Assembly (NCBI RefSeq): GCF_027944115.1
Contig: NZ_JAPJZI010000001.1
Coordinates: 62,001-126,000 of the forward strand
DNA from: Hoeflea prorocentri
Lineage (GTDB): Bacteria; Pseudomonadota; Alphaproteobacteria; Rhizobiales; Rhizobiaceae
Reading direction: 5' to 3'
DNA: 64,000 bases
Below the pieces are notes generated by a model. The model was given only the letters and a program-made list of their open reading frames with translations, was not told the origin of the DNA and made no database searches. The stretch's first letter is position 1. Every line of letters starts with the position of its first letter. The translations under genes and the position numbers were made by a program. Below, piece by piece: positions 34,268-42,256 of the stretch.

Positions 34268-34383
34268 GTTGTCTCCCGGGTTTTTTTCCCGCCGTGTCAC
34301 CGGCTATTTGCTCTGCCGGCTTGCCCCTCTTGGACCAGCATCCCGCCTTGAGGACGGAACCGGAACCCTAGGGGCGCTGCACG
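34268..34383 (-). ncRNA. Guanidine-I (ykkC) riboswitch
   Basis: Read on the minus strand, the leader contains the conserved ykkC segments in the right order and spacing: CTAGGGTTCCGG (near 34372-34361), CTGGTCCAAGAG (near 34338-34327), and ACACGGCGGGAAAAAAA followed by CCCGGGAGA (34297-34273). These are the three most conserved blocks of the class and form the guanidinium pocket. About 100 bases separate it from the binding-protein start codon. A possible switch: the CCGGGAGA at the end of the aptamer can pair with TCTCCCGG at about 34235-34242, closing over a perfect 18-base palindrome (GGTTTGCGCGCGCAAACC, 34244-34261). Guanidine binding to the aptamer would compete with that pairing and turn on the operon. 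Confidence 0.93.
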
Positions 34384-34393
34384 ATAATCACTC

Positions 34394-34409
34394 TGCAAGC
34401 TCCGTGCCA
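34394..34409 (-). promoter_or_regulatory. Sigma-54 promoter of the guanidine operon
   Basis: On the minus strand, TGGCAC-N5-TTGCA matches the sigma-54 -24/-12 consensus exactly (GG at 34408-34407, GC at 34396-34395). Transcription would start near 34383, at the first bases of the riboswitch. An imperfect NtrC-like dyad (GCAAT-N5-AGTGCA on the plus strand, about 34512-34528) lies roughly 120 bases upstream, a usual enhancer distance. This suggests control by nitrogen limitation plus guanidine. Confidence 0.75.
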
Positions 34410-34575
34410 AACCGGGAATCGGGCTGAGCCATGGAGCCTGGCCCGCTTTATTTTTCAATGGATTCAGAGTGTTGGTAATATTGCAGGCAACGAACCCTGT
34501 CGTTGTTCAACCGCAATGATGCAGTGCAAAAATATTGGGCAGTGGCGCATTTTTGATCAGTTTGCCATCATTCGT

Positions 34576-35571
34576 TCAAGGATCGAAGCGGTCTGACTGT
34601 GGCCTTGCAATATCGTGGAGGCGCGTCGCGCCTTTGACCCTCGGAACCTTGCCTCCCATCAGGAAGCGGAGTTCCCTGGCTGAGAACGGATTTTCCTTCG
34701 AACTGATCGCGGAGAGGTCTCCGGACAGCAGACGGTGCATGTTCGGCTTTAGGCGAAGCGGCGGCCTTTTCCGATTCAGGCCGGCGATGTCCGGTTTGTC
34801 GGACTTGAAATCGCTTCGCTTGTCATCGTGCGGCTCGGGGAACAGCTCCGGGTCGAAATTCAGAGTCGGGGCGCGGCTCCCGTCCTCATAGACAAATCCT
34901 TTTCCGGTGAACCAGTCGCGTGACGGAAACTGCGATTCATCGACGGTGAGTTCGATTTCCGCACCGTCGACTTCAACCTTCGGGTTGACTTCCCAGTGTT
35001 TCGGGCTGGTCATAGCAGCCGGGAAAAGCTCCAGCTTTCCGTCTTCGAGGAGAATGGTCTTATCGTTTGTGCGGAAAGCATATTCTCTGTTCAGGTTGTA
35101 TCTCTTTGTGAAGCGCTCGAAGCTCATGGCGCCGTTTCGTCCTGGCTTTGAGTAAAGCTCGTATGTCTTTTTGATGCCGTCGTCTGCCGACCTGATCTTC
35201 CAGTTGCCTATCTGGTCGAACCCTGGCCCGTCGAAGGAGTGGGCCATCACAGCACGCGACAGCCGCACGATATCCTCCCATTCGCCGCCATTTTGTCTGA
35301 TATACTTACCAATCCTGATGCCGATGGCGTTGTTCCACATATCGAGGCCGTTGTCGGCGCCACTATCGCTATCGCTTTCATGTCTGTTGAGCCGGCCGAG
35401 AGCGATACCCGATCCAAAAAGCCTGGTGAGCTCGGCCGACAGAAGTATGTGGCGATAGGCATCGGCAGCGCCCCCGTTTTGTCGGCCCGGTAGCTGCGAG
35501 GCTATCGTTTCACTGATGATTTTCTTTATGTAGCGATCAAAGAGTTTACTATTAATCTTTTTGAGACTCAC
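34576..35571 (-). CDS. Hypothetical protein with DUF6973-like N-terminal domain, possible effector
   Basis: A 331-residue protein with no signal peptide or membrane segment. The N-terminal ~130 residues contain DAYRH (37-41), HE (64-65) and DMWNNAIGIRIG (77-88), a pattern I associate with DUF6973-type domains found in several bacterial effector/toxin-like proteins. The C-terminal ~190 residues are charged and unrecognised (DNKTILLEDGKLELFP, PPLRLKPNMHRLLSG). The start is GTG and overlaps the stop of the upstream membrane-protein gene (GTGA), so the two are translationally coupled. The coding base composition is more AT-rich towards the start, unlike the flanking genes, suggesting transfer. 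Toxin function is only inference. Confidence 0.6.
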   Translation of the reverse strand: MSLKKINSKLFDRYIKKIISETIASQLPGRQNGGAADAYRHILLSAELTRLFGSGIALGRLNRHESDSDSGADNGLDMWNNAIGIRIGKYIRQNGGEWEDIVRLSRAVMAHSFDGPGFDQIGNWKIRSADDGIKKTYELYSKPGRNGAMSFERFTKRYNLNREYAFRTNDKTILLEDGKLELFPAAMTSPKHWEVNPKVEVDGAEIELTVDESQFPSRDWFTGKGFVYEDGSRAPTLNFDPELFPEPHDDKRSDFKSDKPDIAGLNRKRPPLRLKPNMHRLLSGDLSAISSKENPFSARELRFLMGGKVPRVKGATRLHDIARPQSDRFDP

Positions 35572-36011
35572 GTATTATTTTCCTCTTGTTTGAAAGCTTT
35601 CCGCTTTTCAAATATAATTAAAGAAATAAAAACAACTATAGAATTAAAAATAATTCTTTCACTGTCAAAATCCCAATACATATCATATTTGTATATAAAA
35701 ATCACAAATAATGATATTATTAGAAAAAATATATTAAATATTGTAAATATAAAGAAAGCAATATAATGAAGTTTATTAATTCGAAATATAAATAAGATTG
35801 AAAATGTAATATTAATAAGAAGATTTAGATCTAGAATTGCTTCCAGAATTTCGTATCTTTCCGGATACCTGACCCGATCAACACCTGATAAGAGTGATGG
35901 AACGTCGAAGTTGTACCAATATGAAACCCACGACAGAAAGAAGAGGGTTGCGCATAGGAGCCATATGGTTCGTCTGCTCGCGATTGCCTGTTTGGACTCC
36001 TGTGATTTCAT
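35568..36011 (-). CDS. AT-rich four-helix membrane protein, candidate immunity/partner protein A
   Basis: About 147 residues. A hydrophilic N-terminus is followed by four hydrophobic helices: WLLCATLFFLSWVSYWYN, LLINITFSILFIFRI, IAFFIFTIFNIFFLIISLFV and IIFNSIVVFISLIIF, then a charged tail. The codons are strikingly AT-rich (many ATA, TTT, AAT) in an otherwise GC-rich window. It overlaps the effector-like gene by 4 bases, and it resembles the next membrane protein gene in helix layout and in the '(S)xxxYWxN' segment after helix 1. A small multi-helix protein coupled to a possible toxin would suit an immunity role, but nothing proves it. I start at ATG 36011; a TTG at 36026 is an alternative. 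Confidence 0.6.
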   Translation of the reverse strand: MKSQESKQAIASRRTIWLLCATLFFLSWVSYWYNFDVPSLLSGVDRVRYPERYEILEAILDLNLLINITFSILFIFRINKLHYIAFFIFTIFNIFFLIISLFVIFIYKYDMYWDFDSERIIFNSIVVFISLIIFEKRKAFKQEENNT

Positions 36012-36123
36012 CGATGCGTCCCGCAAATCAGTTGCGCATTTGTATTGATCATGGCGTTCAGTTTTCGCCCGTCATTTGTTGTTTTGATTGCCGTGTGTCG
36101 GTCGACCCTGAACATATTTCAGT

Positions 36124-36636
36124 TCAATTCGTGCGCCGCAATTTTGCGGTTCTCGACCGATAAAATGCATTCAGCGGGATAATTGAAATCAAACAAATTA
36201 AAGTCAGTATGAACCTGAGCTCATTTTCATGCCAATGCCGTACCGCACTTTCTACAAAAAACACACCGAACATGATCGCCGAAGTTAATATATTTAAAAT
36301 AAAACAACTCCAGAATGCATATTTATAGTATTTTGAACGTGTTACAATTGAGATAAATACAAAAAAAGCGGTAGATATATATATAGAAAAAAATATATCT
36401 AAAAAACGAGGGGTATAATAATTTACATGCTCGGACCTGTATAGAGCGTACAAGATCTTGCTGTTCTCCCAGTATGCCAAAAAAGAGACAGCCAAAAAGC
36501 AGATTGCCGGCACCCACAAAGGTATTATGCGCGGATATGCTTCGTCTACAGCTCTCAAGGTTCCAGGTGTCCTGCTAAATCTCGCAATTGATGCCATCGT
36601 CTGTGCTCGCCAAACGGGCGCTTTTCTGACTTGCAC
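36124..36636 (-). CDS. AT-rich four-helix membrane protein, candidate immunity/partner protein B
   Basis: Up to 170 residues, with four hydrophobic helices: PLWVPAICFLAVSFLAYWEN, FLDIFFSIYISTAFFVFISIV, YAFWSCFILNILTSAIMFGVF and FILTLICLISIIPLNAFY. The order of helices, lengths of loops and the AYWEN segment after helix 1 parallel the neighbouring membrane protein, so I think they are diverged duplicates. AT-rich codon use is the same. The start is uncertain: GTG 36636 gives the full length, ATG 36597 gives 157 residues, and neither has a strong ribosome site. A 112-base gap separates it from the downstream membrane-protein gene. Confidence 0.5.
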   Translation of the reverse strand: MQVRKAPVWRAQTMASIARFSRTPGTLRAVDEAYPRIIPLWVPAICFLAVSFLAYWENSKILYALYRSEHVNYYTPRFLDIFFSIYISTAFFVFISIVTRSKYYKYAFWSCFILNILTSAIMFGVFFVESAVRHWHENELRFILTLICLISIIPLNAFYRSRTAKLRRTN

Positions 36637-36807
36637 GCAATCATGTTCTTTTTTTGTTCCAATGACAATCCTATTAAGCCGGTTTTTTCACGCCTACGGT
36701 TTTCAGCAGGCGATGATTACAAAACCATCACAACTTCAAACTGGCGTTCGGGGATGGGCTCGGTTAGCATTCCGGCTTAAAGATCAAAAATAAGGAGGCT
36801 CCCCCCG

Positions 36808-38409
36808 ATGAAACTCTCCCGGCTTTTACTCGCCAGCTCGGTTTTTGCCCTTGCGGCCGGACCGGCGCTTGCCGACTACACGCTGAATATCATCCATATC
36901 AATGACCTGCACAGCCGCATTGAATCGATCAACAAATATGATTCCACCTGCAATGCTGAAGACGAAACGGAAGGTAAATGCTTCGGCGGCGTTGCGCGCG
37001 TTGCAACAAAGATCAACGAGTTGCGCGATGCGGTGAATGCCGAAGGCGGCAATGTCATCGTGCTCGACGCGGGCGACCAGTTCCAGGGTTCGCTCTTTTA
37101 TACGACCTACAAGGGCGATGCCGCTGCCGAGTTCATGAACACGATCGGCTTCGACGCCATGGCCGTCGGCAACCATGAGTTCGACGACGGTCCGGAAATG
37201 CTGTCCAACTTCCTCGACAATGTCGAGGTGCCGGTGATATCCGGCAACACAGATGTTTCGGGGAACAATCTGCTTGCGGGCCGCGTGCCTGAGCATACGG
37301 TGCTTGATGTCGGCGGCGAGAAGATCGGCATCGTCTCGGTTCTGGCGACGGATACAGACGAAACATCGTCCCCGGGCCCGAGCATCAAGTTCGAGGACGA
37401 GATCGAACATCTGAAGAAGAAAGTCGCAGAGCTTGAGGCCGAAGGCGTCAACAAGATCATCGCGCTCACTCATGTGGGGCTGAACCGCGACAAGGAAATC
37501 GCCGCCGCCGTGCCCGGTCTTGACGCGATTGTCGGCGGGCATTCCCATACGCTGCTTTCCAACAGTGTCGAAGGCGCGCCGTCCTATCCGACCATGGTCA
37601 AGGGACCGGACGGCAAGGATGTGCCGATCGTTCAGGCCTATGCCTATTCCAAATATGTCGGCGATCTGAAGCTGACCTTCGACGATGACGGCAATCTCAC
37701 CGAGGCAAGCGGGGATACCATACTGCTCGATTCGTCGGTCGAACCGGATGCGGCGATCCTTGCCCGGGTCAAGGATCTTGGCGGTCCAATCGAGAGCCTG
37801 AAGGCCAAGGTCGTGGCGCAGGCCGACGATGTGATTGTCGGCGACCGTGCGGTCTGCCGCGCCGAGGAATGCTCGATGGGCAATCTGGTCACCGACGCCA
37901 TGCTCGACCGGGTCAAGAACCAGGGCATCCAGATCGCCTTTCAGAATGGTGGCGGGCTTCGAGCCTCGATCGACAAGGGCGAGATCACCATGGGCGAGGT
38001 GCTCACGGTTCTACCGTTCCAGAACACGCTCTCGACCTTCCAGATCAAGGGGCAGGGCATGCTCGACGCGCTGGAAAACGGCGTCAGCCAGGTTGAAGAC
38101 GGCGCAGGCCGCTTCCCGCAGGTCGCAGGCATGAAATTTACCTGGGATCCGGCGGCCGAGCCCGGCAAACGCATCGTCAATGTGATGGTTGCGGGTGACA
38201 GCGGCTATGAGCCGATCGATCCGAGCAAGGTCTATGGCGTCGTGACCAACAACTATGTCCGCAATGGCGGCGACGGTTACAAGATGTTCAAGACCGATGC
38301 GATGAACGCCTATGATTATGGGCCCGGCCTTGAGGTCGTGGTGGCCGACTATCTGGCCGCCGGTGGAGCCTACAAGCCCGAGGTCACGGACCGCATCACC
38401 AAAAAATAG
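36808..38409 (+). CDS. Periplasmic 5'-nucleotidase / metallophosphatase (UshA-like)
   Basis: A 533-residue secreted phosphoesterase. The signal peptide is MKLSRLLLASSVFALAAGPALA, cleaved before DYT. The N-terminal calcineurin-like domain has the metal motifs INDLHSRI (near 31), DAGDQFQGS (near 90), GNHEFD (near 121) and GGHSHT (near 248). The C-terminal 5'-nucleotidase domain has AFQNGGGLRASIDKGEIT near 380 and NNYVRNGGDGYKMF near 485. It dephosphorylates nucleotides or sugar-nucleotides outside the cytoplasm, scavenging phosphate and nucleosides. A gggag-like GGAGG site precedes the ATG. It is a single gene with its own terminator. Confidence 0.94.
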   Translation: MKLSRLLLASSVFALAAGPALADYTLNIIHINDLHSRIESINKYDSTCNAEDETEGKCFGGVARVATKINELRDAVNAEGGNVIVLDAGDQFQGSLFYTTYKGDAAAEFMNTIGFDAMAVGNHEFDDGPEMLSNFLDNVEVPVISGNTDVSGNNLLAGRVPEHTVLDVGGEKIGIVSVLATDTDETSSPGPSIKFEDEIEHLKKKVAELEAEGVNKIIALTHVGLNRDKEIAAAVPGLDAIVGGHSHTLLSNSVEGAPSYPTMVKGPDGKDVPIVQAYAYSKYVGDLKLTFDDDGNLTEASGDTILLDSSVEPDAAILARVKDLGGPIESLKAKVVAQADDVIVGDRAVCRAEECSMGNLVTDAMLDRVKNQGIQIAFQNGGGLRASIDKGEITMGEVLTVLPFQNTLSTFQIKGQGMLDALENGVSQVEDGAGRFPQVAGMKFTWDPAAEPGKRIVNVMVAGDSGYEPIDPSKVYGVVTNNYVRNGGDGYKMFKTDAMNAYDYGPGLEVVVADYLAAGGAYKPEVTDRITKK

Positions 38410-38430
38410 AAACGGTCCGCTTCTAATCGA

Positions 38431-38466
38431 AAGGTCCCGTTGGAGAAAACCCGACGGGGCCTTTTG
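38431..38466 (+). terminator. Terminator after the 5'-nucleotidase gene
   Basis: AAGGTCCCGT pairs with ACGGGGCCTT (one wobble), with a loop of about 14 bases, followed by TTTTGT. It lies about 20 bases after the stop codon. Confidence 0.65.
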
Positions 38467-38521
38467 TATGCGCCGGGTCTTGCGGCTATCCTCACGCCGA
38501 GAAAGACAGATCGAGGTTTCG

Positions 38522-39169
38522 ATGACTGATCCTGTGCGCCTGCATGGATACCGATATAGCGTCTACAACCGGATCGCCCGGCTGGCGCTTCATTGCAAAG
38601 GAGTCCGCTACGAGACGGCCGAGGTCAATCCGTTCGCGGAATTGTCCGCAGACTATCTGAGGCTGCACCCGTTCGGCCTTGTTCCCGTTTTATCGCACGG
38701 CACGTTCAGCCTGTTCGAAACAGGTGCGATCACGCGCTATGTCGACCGGGCCTTTGACGGCCCGTCACTGCACCCTGAAACGCCGGTCGGTCTGGCCAGG
38801 ATGGATCAACTGATCGCTGTCATCGATCATTATGGTTACTGGCCCATGGTCAGACAGGTCTTTGCGCAGAGTGTCTTTCAGCCGCTTGATGGGCAGGCTC
38901 CGGATACCGATGAGATTGCCTCGGGTCTTGAGAAGTCGTCAAAAGTCCTGGCATTCCTCGACGGTGTCGCGGACGAAGGGCAGATTCTCAATGGCAGCGC
39001 CATCACTCTTGCAGATTGTCATCTCGCACCGATGATGGACTATTTTGTCCGGGCCGAGGAAGGCAAGACAGCCCTTCGCGCCTACCATGCTCTCAGCCGG
39101 TGGTGGGATCAGGTTTCGGAGCTTGAGATGCTGAAGGTAACGGACCCGCTGCCGACAAGGGACAATTGA
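38522..39169 (+). CDS. Glutathione S-transferase family protein
   Basis: A 215-residue two-domain protein. The N-terminal thioredoxin-like domain begins VRLHGYRYSVYNRIARLAL, has the cis-Pro region LVPVLSHGTFSLFETGAITRYVD (near 53-75), and passes to an all-helical C-terminal domain with the conserved ITLADCHLAPMMDY motif near 165. It probably conjugates or reduces electrophiles with glutathione; the substrate is unknown. The start ATG 38522 has GAGG upstream; the frame is open further upstream but that region overlaps the 5'-nucleotidase gene. Confidence 0.9.
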   Translation: MTDPVRLHGYRYSVYNRIARLALHCKGVRYETAEVNPFAELSADYLRLHPFGLVPVLSHGTFSLFETGAITRYVDRAFDGPSLHPETPVGLARMDQLIAVIDHYGYWPMVRQVFAQSVFQPLDGQAPDTDEIASGLEKSSKVLAFLDGVADEGQILNGSAITLADCHLAPMMDYFVRAEEGKTALRAYHALSRWWDQVSELEMLKVTDPLPTRDN

Positions 39170-39238
39170 CGCGGGTCAAACAATGTCCGATGGATGTGTG
39201 CTATCAACCGGTCAACCGTACAACAAAGGTACCGCCCT

Positions 39239-39442
39239 ATGGCTTTTGAAGACCTGATCACGCGCATCAACATGCTTTTTGTCGAGATGGAAAACCAGCC
39301 GGAGGATGCGACCGAGCTGCTGGGACAAATCCGCCTGGAGCTAAACAGGCTGCGCGCGACAGGCCAGCCGCTACCGGAGGACCTCGTCAAGCTTGAAGAG
39401 CGGCTTGAGGCGGAATTCGGCGCTGGAAAAACGGACGGCTGA
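39239..39442 (+). CDS. Small acidic helical protein, hypothetical
   Basis: A 67-residue protein, mostly predicted helix, with many Glu and Leu (LFVEMENQPEDATELLGQI, EDLVKLEERLEAEFG). I do not recognise a family. It lies 69 bases after the GST gene on the same strand and is convergent with the spoVR-like gene, one base from its stop. AAAGG is near the ATG. Codon use resembles its neighbours, which supports a real gene. Confidence 0.55.
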   Translation: MAFEDLITRINMLFVEMENQPEDATELLGQIRLELNRLRATGQPLPEDLVKLEERLEAEFGAGKTDG

Positions 39443-39443
39443 A

Positions 39444-40940
39444 TCAGGAAACGATTTCCTCGAGCTTCACTTCAAATCCCCAAAGGCGCTCAAGATGTTC
39501 GAGCGTCGCGATCTTCTGATCTTCCTCTAATGGAACACCGTTGCGCTTTGTGTGTTGAAGCATGAGCTGGCGGTCACCCAGAAGGTCGACGTCGACGACC
39601 TGGATGTAAGGCTCCAGTGTTGATAGGTCGTGGTTCTGGGCAAAGGCGTCGCGTACCTTGCGGAAGCCGCGTTCGTCGTGAATGCCGGTCACCGTGTAAA
39701 ACGGATCTTCCGCCTTGTCGGCAATTGCGAACATGCGGAACTGGCGGATAACGGACGGGCTCAAGAACTGCTGGATAAAGGATTCGTCACGATAGTTGGC
39801 CCAGGCCTCCTTCAGAACGTTTTTCCAGTCCTTTGCTCCGGCAATCTCGGGGAACCATTCATGATCTTCCGGCGTCGGCTCCTCGCAGATGCGCCGGATG
39901 TCGCGCATCATGGCAAAGCCCAGAGCATAGGGGTTGATGCCGCTGAAGCGCGGATCGTCGAAGTCCGGCTGGAACAGCACATTGGTATGGCTGTGGAGGA
40001 TTTCCAGAAGGGCGCCGTCCGTCAGCAGGCCTTTTTCATGCATGGCGTTGACGATGTGGAAATGCACGAAGGTGGCGCAGCCCTCATTCATCAGCTTGGT
40101 CTGTTTCTGCGGGTAGAAATATTGCGCAATGTTGCGGACGATGCGCAGCACCTCGCGCTGCCATGGTCTGAGAACCGGGCTGTAGTGCTCGAGGAAGTAG
40201 AGAAGGTTTTCTTCCGGCAGGTGAAGCTCCCGCTTGCGCTCCCGCATCCCTGCGTCGGCTCTGGCCGTATCGGCAGGGTCCGTCGCGGAATTCCACAGAT
40301 AGTTGACGGTGCGCTCCTCGTGTTCGCGCCTTTCCCTGCGGCGCTCCTCTTCCTCGCGCAGTGACGGTTGGCGCGGTCTGCGGTATCGGAAAACGCCGTG
40401 CGGCATCAACGCGTGGGCGGCATCCAGAATGCGCTCCACCTCGCTCACGCCGTGCCGTTCCTCGCACTGGCTGATATAGCTACGAGCATATTCCAGGTAG
40501 TCGAGAATGCCGGCTGCATCCGTCCACTGGCGAAACAGGTGGTTGTTCTTGAAGAAATGATTGTGTCCGAAGGCGGCGTGCGCCATGACCAGCGTCTGCA
40601 TGGCCATGGTGTTTTCTTCCATGCAATAGCTGATGCAGGGATCGGAATTGATGACGATCTCATAGGCAAGGCCCATCGCGCCCTTTCGGTAATGCACCTC
40701 GTTGCTGACAAAATGCTTGCCGAAGGACCAGTGGCGATACATCAGCGGCATGCCGATGGACGAATAGGCGTCGAGCATCTGTTCGGACGAAATGATCTCG
40801 ATCTGGTTGGTGTATGTATCGAGCTTCAGATCGCTGTGCGCGACCTTTTCAATCGCATCATAGGTCTGACGCAGCGTGTCGAACGTCCAGTCCGCACCGT
40901 CGAACAGGGGCTTTTTCTTGCGGGCCGTTCTAGCTGCCAT
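39444..40940 (-). CDS. SpoVR family protein (YcgB)
   Basis: About 498 residues matching the SpoVR/YcgB family over its full length: NQIEIISSEQMLDAYSSIGMP near 45, MYRHWSFGKHFVSNE near 67, CISYCMEENTMAMQTLVMAHA near 100 and GHNHFFKNNHLF near 125, with many conserved His and Glu. The molecular activity is not known. In many proteobacteria it is co-encoded with PrkA (YeaG) and YeaH as a stress/nitrogen-starvation module, as here. The start overlaps yeaH by 11 bases; ATG 40940 and 40946 are both possible, and a TTG at 40964 is less likely. Confidence 0.93.
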   Translation of the reverse strand: MAARTARKKKPLFDGADWTFDTLRQTYDAIEKVAHSDLKLDTYTNQIEIISSEQMLDAYSSIGMPLMYRHWSFGKHFVSNEVHYRKGAMGLAYEIVINSDPCISYCMEENTMAMQTLVMAHAAFGHNHFFKNNHLFRQWTDAAGILDYLEYARSYISQCEERHGVSEVERILDAAHALMPHGVFRYRRPRQPSLREEEERRRERREHEERTVNYLWNSATDPADTARADAGMRERKRELHLPEENLLYFLEHYSPVLRPWQREVLRIVRNIAQYFYPQKQTKLMNEGCATFVHFHIVNAMHEKGLLTDGALLEILHSHTNVLFQPDFDDPRFSGINPYALGFAMMRDIRRICEEPTPEDHEWFPEIAGAKDWKNVLKEAWANYRDESFIQQFLSPSVIRQFRMFAIADKAEDPFYTVTGIHDERGFRKVRDAFAQNHDLSTLEPYIQVVDVDLLGDRQLMLQHTKRNGVPLEEDQKIATLEHLERLWGFEVKLEEIVS

Positions 40941-42252
40941 GGGCATCCACCGGTTTTTTGGCAAAGAGCTCCCGGAAGACCGGATAGATATCGGCTGGCC
41001 GGGAAATGCGTTTCATGGCGAAATTCGGCCACCGGCTTGCGACGCGGCGGTATTCGCGCCACAGCTCGATGCCGTTTTCCTCGCTGTTGAGGAACTCGGC
41101 TTCGGCTTCTTCGACAATTTCGACATAGGCGAAATACTGGCAGTTGCGCATCAGGTTCTCGTTGAGGATTTCGACGCATTTTTTTGAGTCGCCTGAATAG
41201 TTCTCGCCGTCCGATGCCTGGGCGATATAGATGTTCCATTCGGATGGCGGATAGCGCTCCTCTATAACGCGCTGCGCCTCAACCAGGGCCGTGCTGACAA
41301 CCGTGCCGCCGGTTTCGCGGGCGTAGAAAAAGGTTTCCTCATCCACTTCCTGGGCATTGTGCGTGTGGCGTACGAAAACGAGGTCGATCGATTTGTAGCG
41401 TCGGCTTAAAAACAGGTGGAGCAGAACGAAGAACCGCTTGGCGAGGTCCTTTTCGCGCTCGCCCATGGATGCCGAAACATCCATCAGGCAGATCATGACG
41501 GCCCGTTCGCGCGGTTCCGGACGCTGTTCGAAATAGTTGTAACGCACATCCAGCGGGTCGATGTAGGAAATGACCTTCTGGCGCTTCAACAGATCCTCAA
41601 GGAGGTCGTGCAGCGTCGACAATTCGTTACGCTGTTTTTTTGTCGGGCGCGAGACTTTCTCCAACCGGAATATCTCTTCGCGCAATGCCCTGATTTCCGC
41701 ATCTTTCGGGCGTTTGAGTGCCAGGCGGCGTCCGAGCGCATTGCGCATGGTGCGCTCGACATTGATATTTGAGGGCGAGCCGGTGACGGAAAAGCCGGCG
41801 CGGTAAGGTTTGGTCACCTCGATCTGCTTGAGGCCGCGCTTGACCAGATTTGGCAGTTCCATGTCCTCAAAGAAGATATCGAGGAACTCGTCACGGGACA
41901 GGACAAACAGGAATTCGTCCTCGCCTTCACCGCCGTCGGAGCCTTGTTTACCGCTTTCTCCGGCACCGCCCGCGGGCGGCTTCTTGATCCTGTCGCCAGC
42001 GCGGAAGGATTTGTTACCGCTGGAGACATAGTCCCTGGTTCCGGCCTTGCGCGAGTGGCGGAAATTCGGCTCGGCAATGCTGTCTGCCGGCACGATCACC
42101 TGCTCGCCACGATCGGCATCGGCAATCTCGCGGGTGCGGACCGCCTCGTCGACGGCCTTCTTGACGTGGTTGCGCACACGCTTGAGGAACCGTCGCCTGT
42201 TGCCGAGGCTCTTGTCCTTCGGATTCAGGCGCCGGTCGACAAAATGTCCCAT
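40930..42252 (-). CDS. YeaH/YhbH family protein with von Willebrand A-like domain
   Basis: A 440-residue DUF444-family protein. It starts with MGHFVDRRLNPKDKSLGNRRRFLKR, the conserved family opening, has a Gly/Lys-rich linker near 90-115, and a C-terminal VWA-type domain with the metal-site motif MDVSASMGEREKDLAKRF near 280 and GGTVVSTAL near 335. It is thought to act with the PrkA kinase in stress response. It is second gene of the operon, 4 bases after prkA. Confidence 0.94.
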   Translation of the reverse strand: MGHFVDRRLNPKDKSLGNRRRFLKRVRNHVKKAVDEAVRTREIADADRGEQVIVPADSIAEPNFRHSRKAGTRDYVSSGNKSFRAGDRIKKPPAGGAGESGKQGSDGGEGEDEFLFVLSRDEFLDIFFEDMELPNLVKRGLKQIEVTKPYRAGFSVTGSPSNINVERTMRNALGRRLALKRPKDAEIRALREEIFRLEKVSRPTKKQRNELSTLHDLLEDLLKRQKVISYIDPLDVRYNYFEQRPEPRERAVMICLMDVSASMGEREKDLAKRFFVLLHLFLSRRYKSIDLVFVRHTHNAQEVDEETFFYARETGGTVVSTALVEAQRVIEERYPPSEWNIYIAQASDGENYSGDSKKCVEILNENLMRNCQYFAYVEIVEEAEAEFLNSEENGIELWREYRRVASRWPNFAMKRISRPADIYPVFRELFAKKPVDAHGS

Positions 42253-42256
42253 GTGG

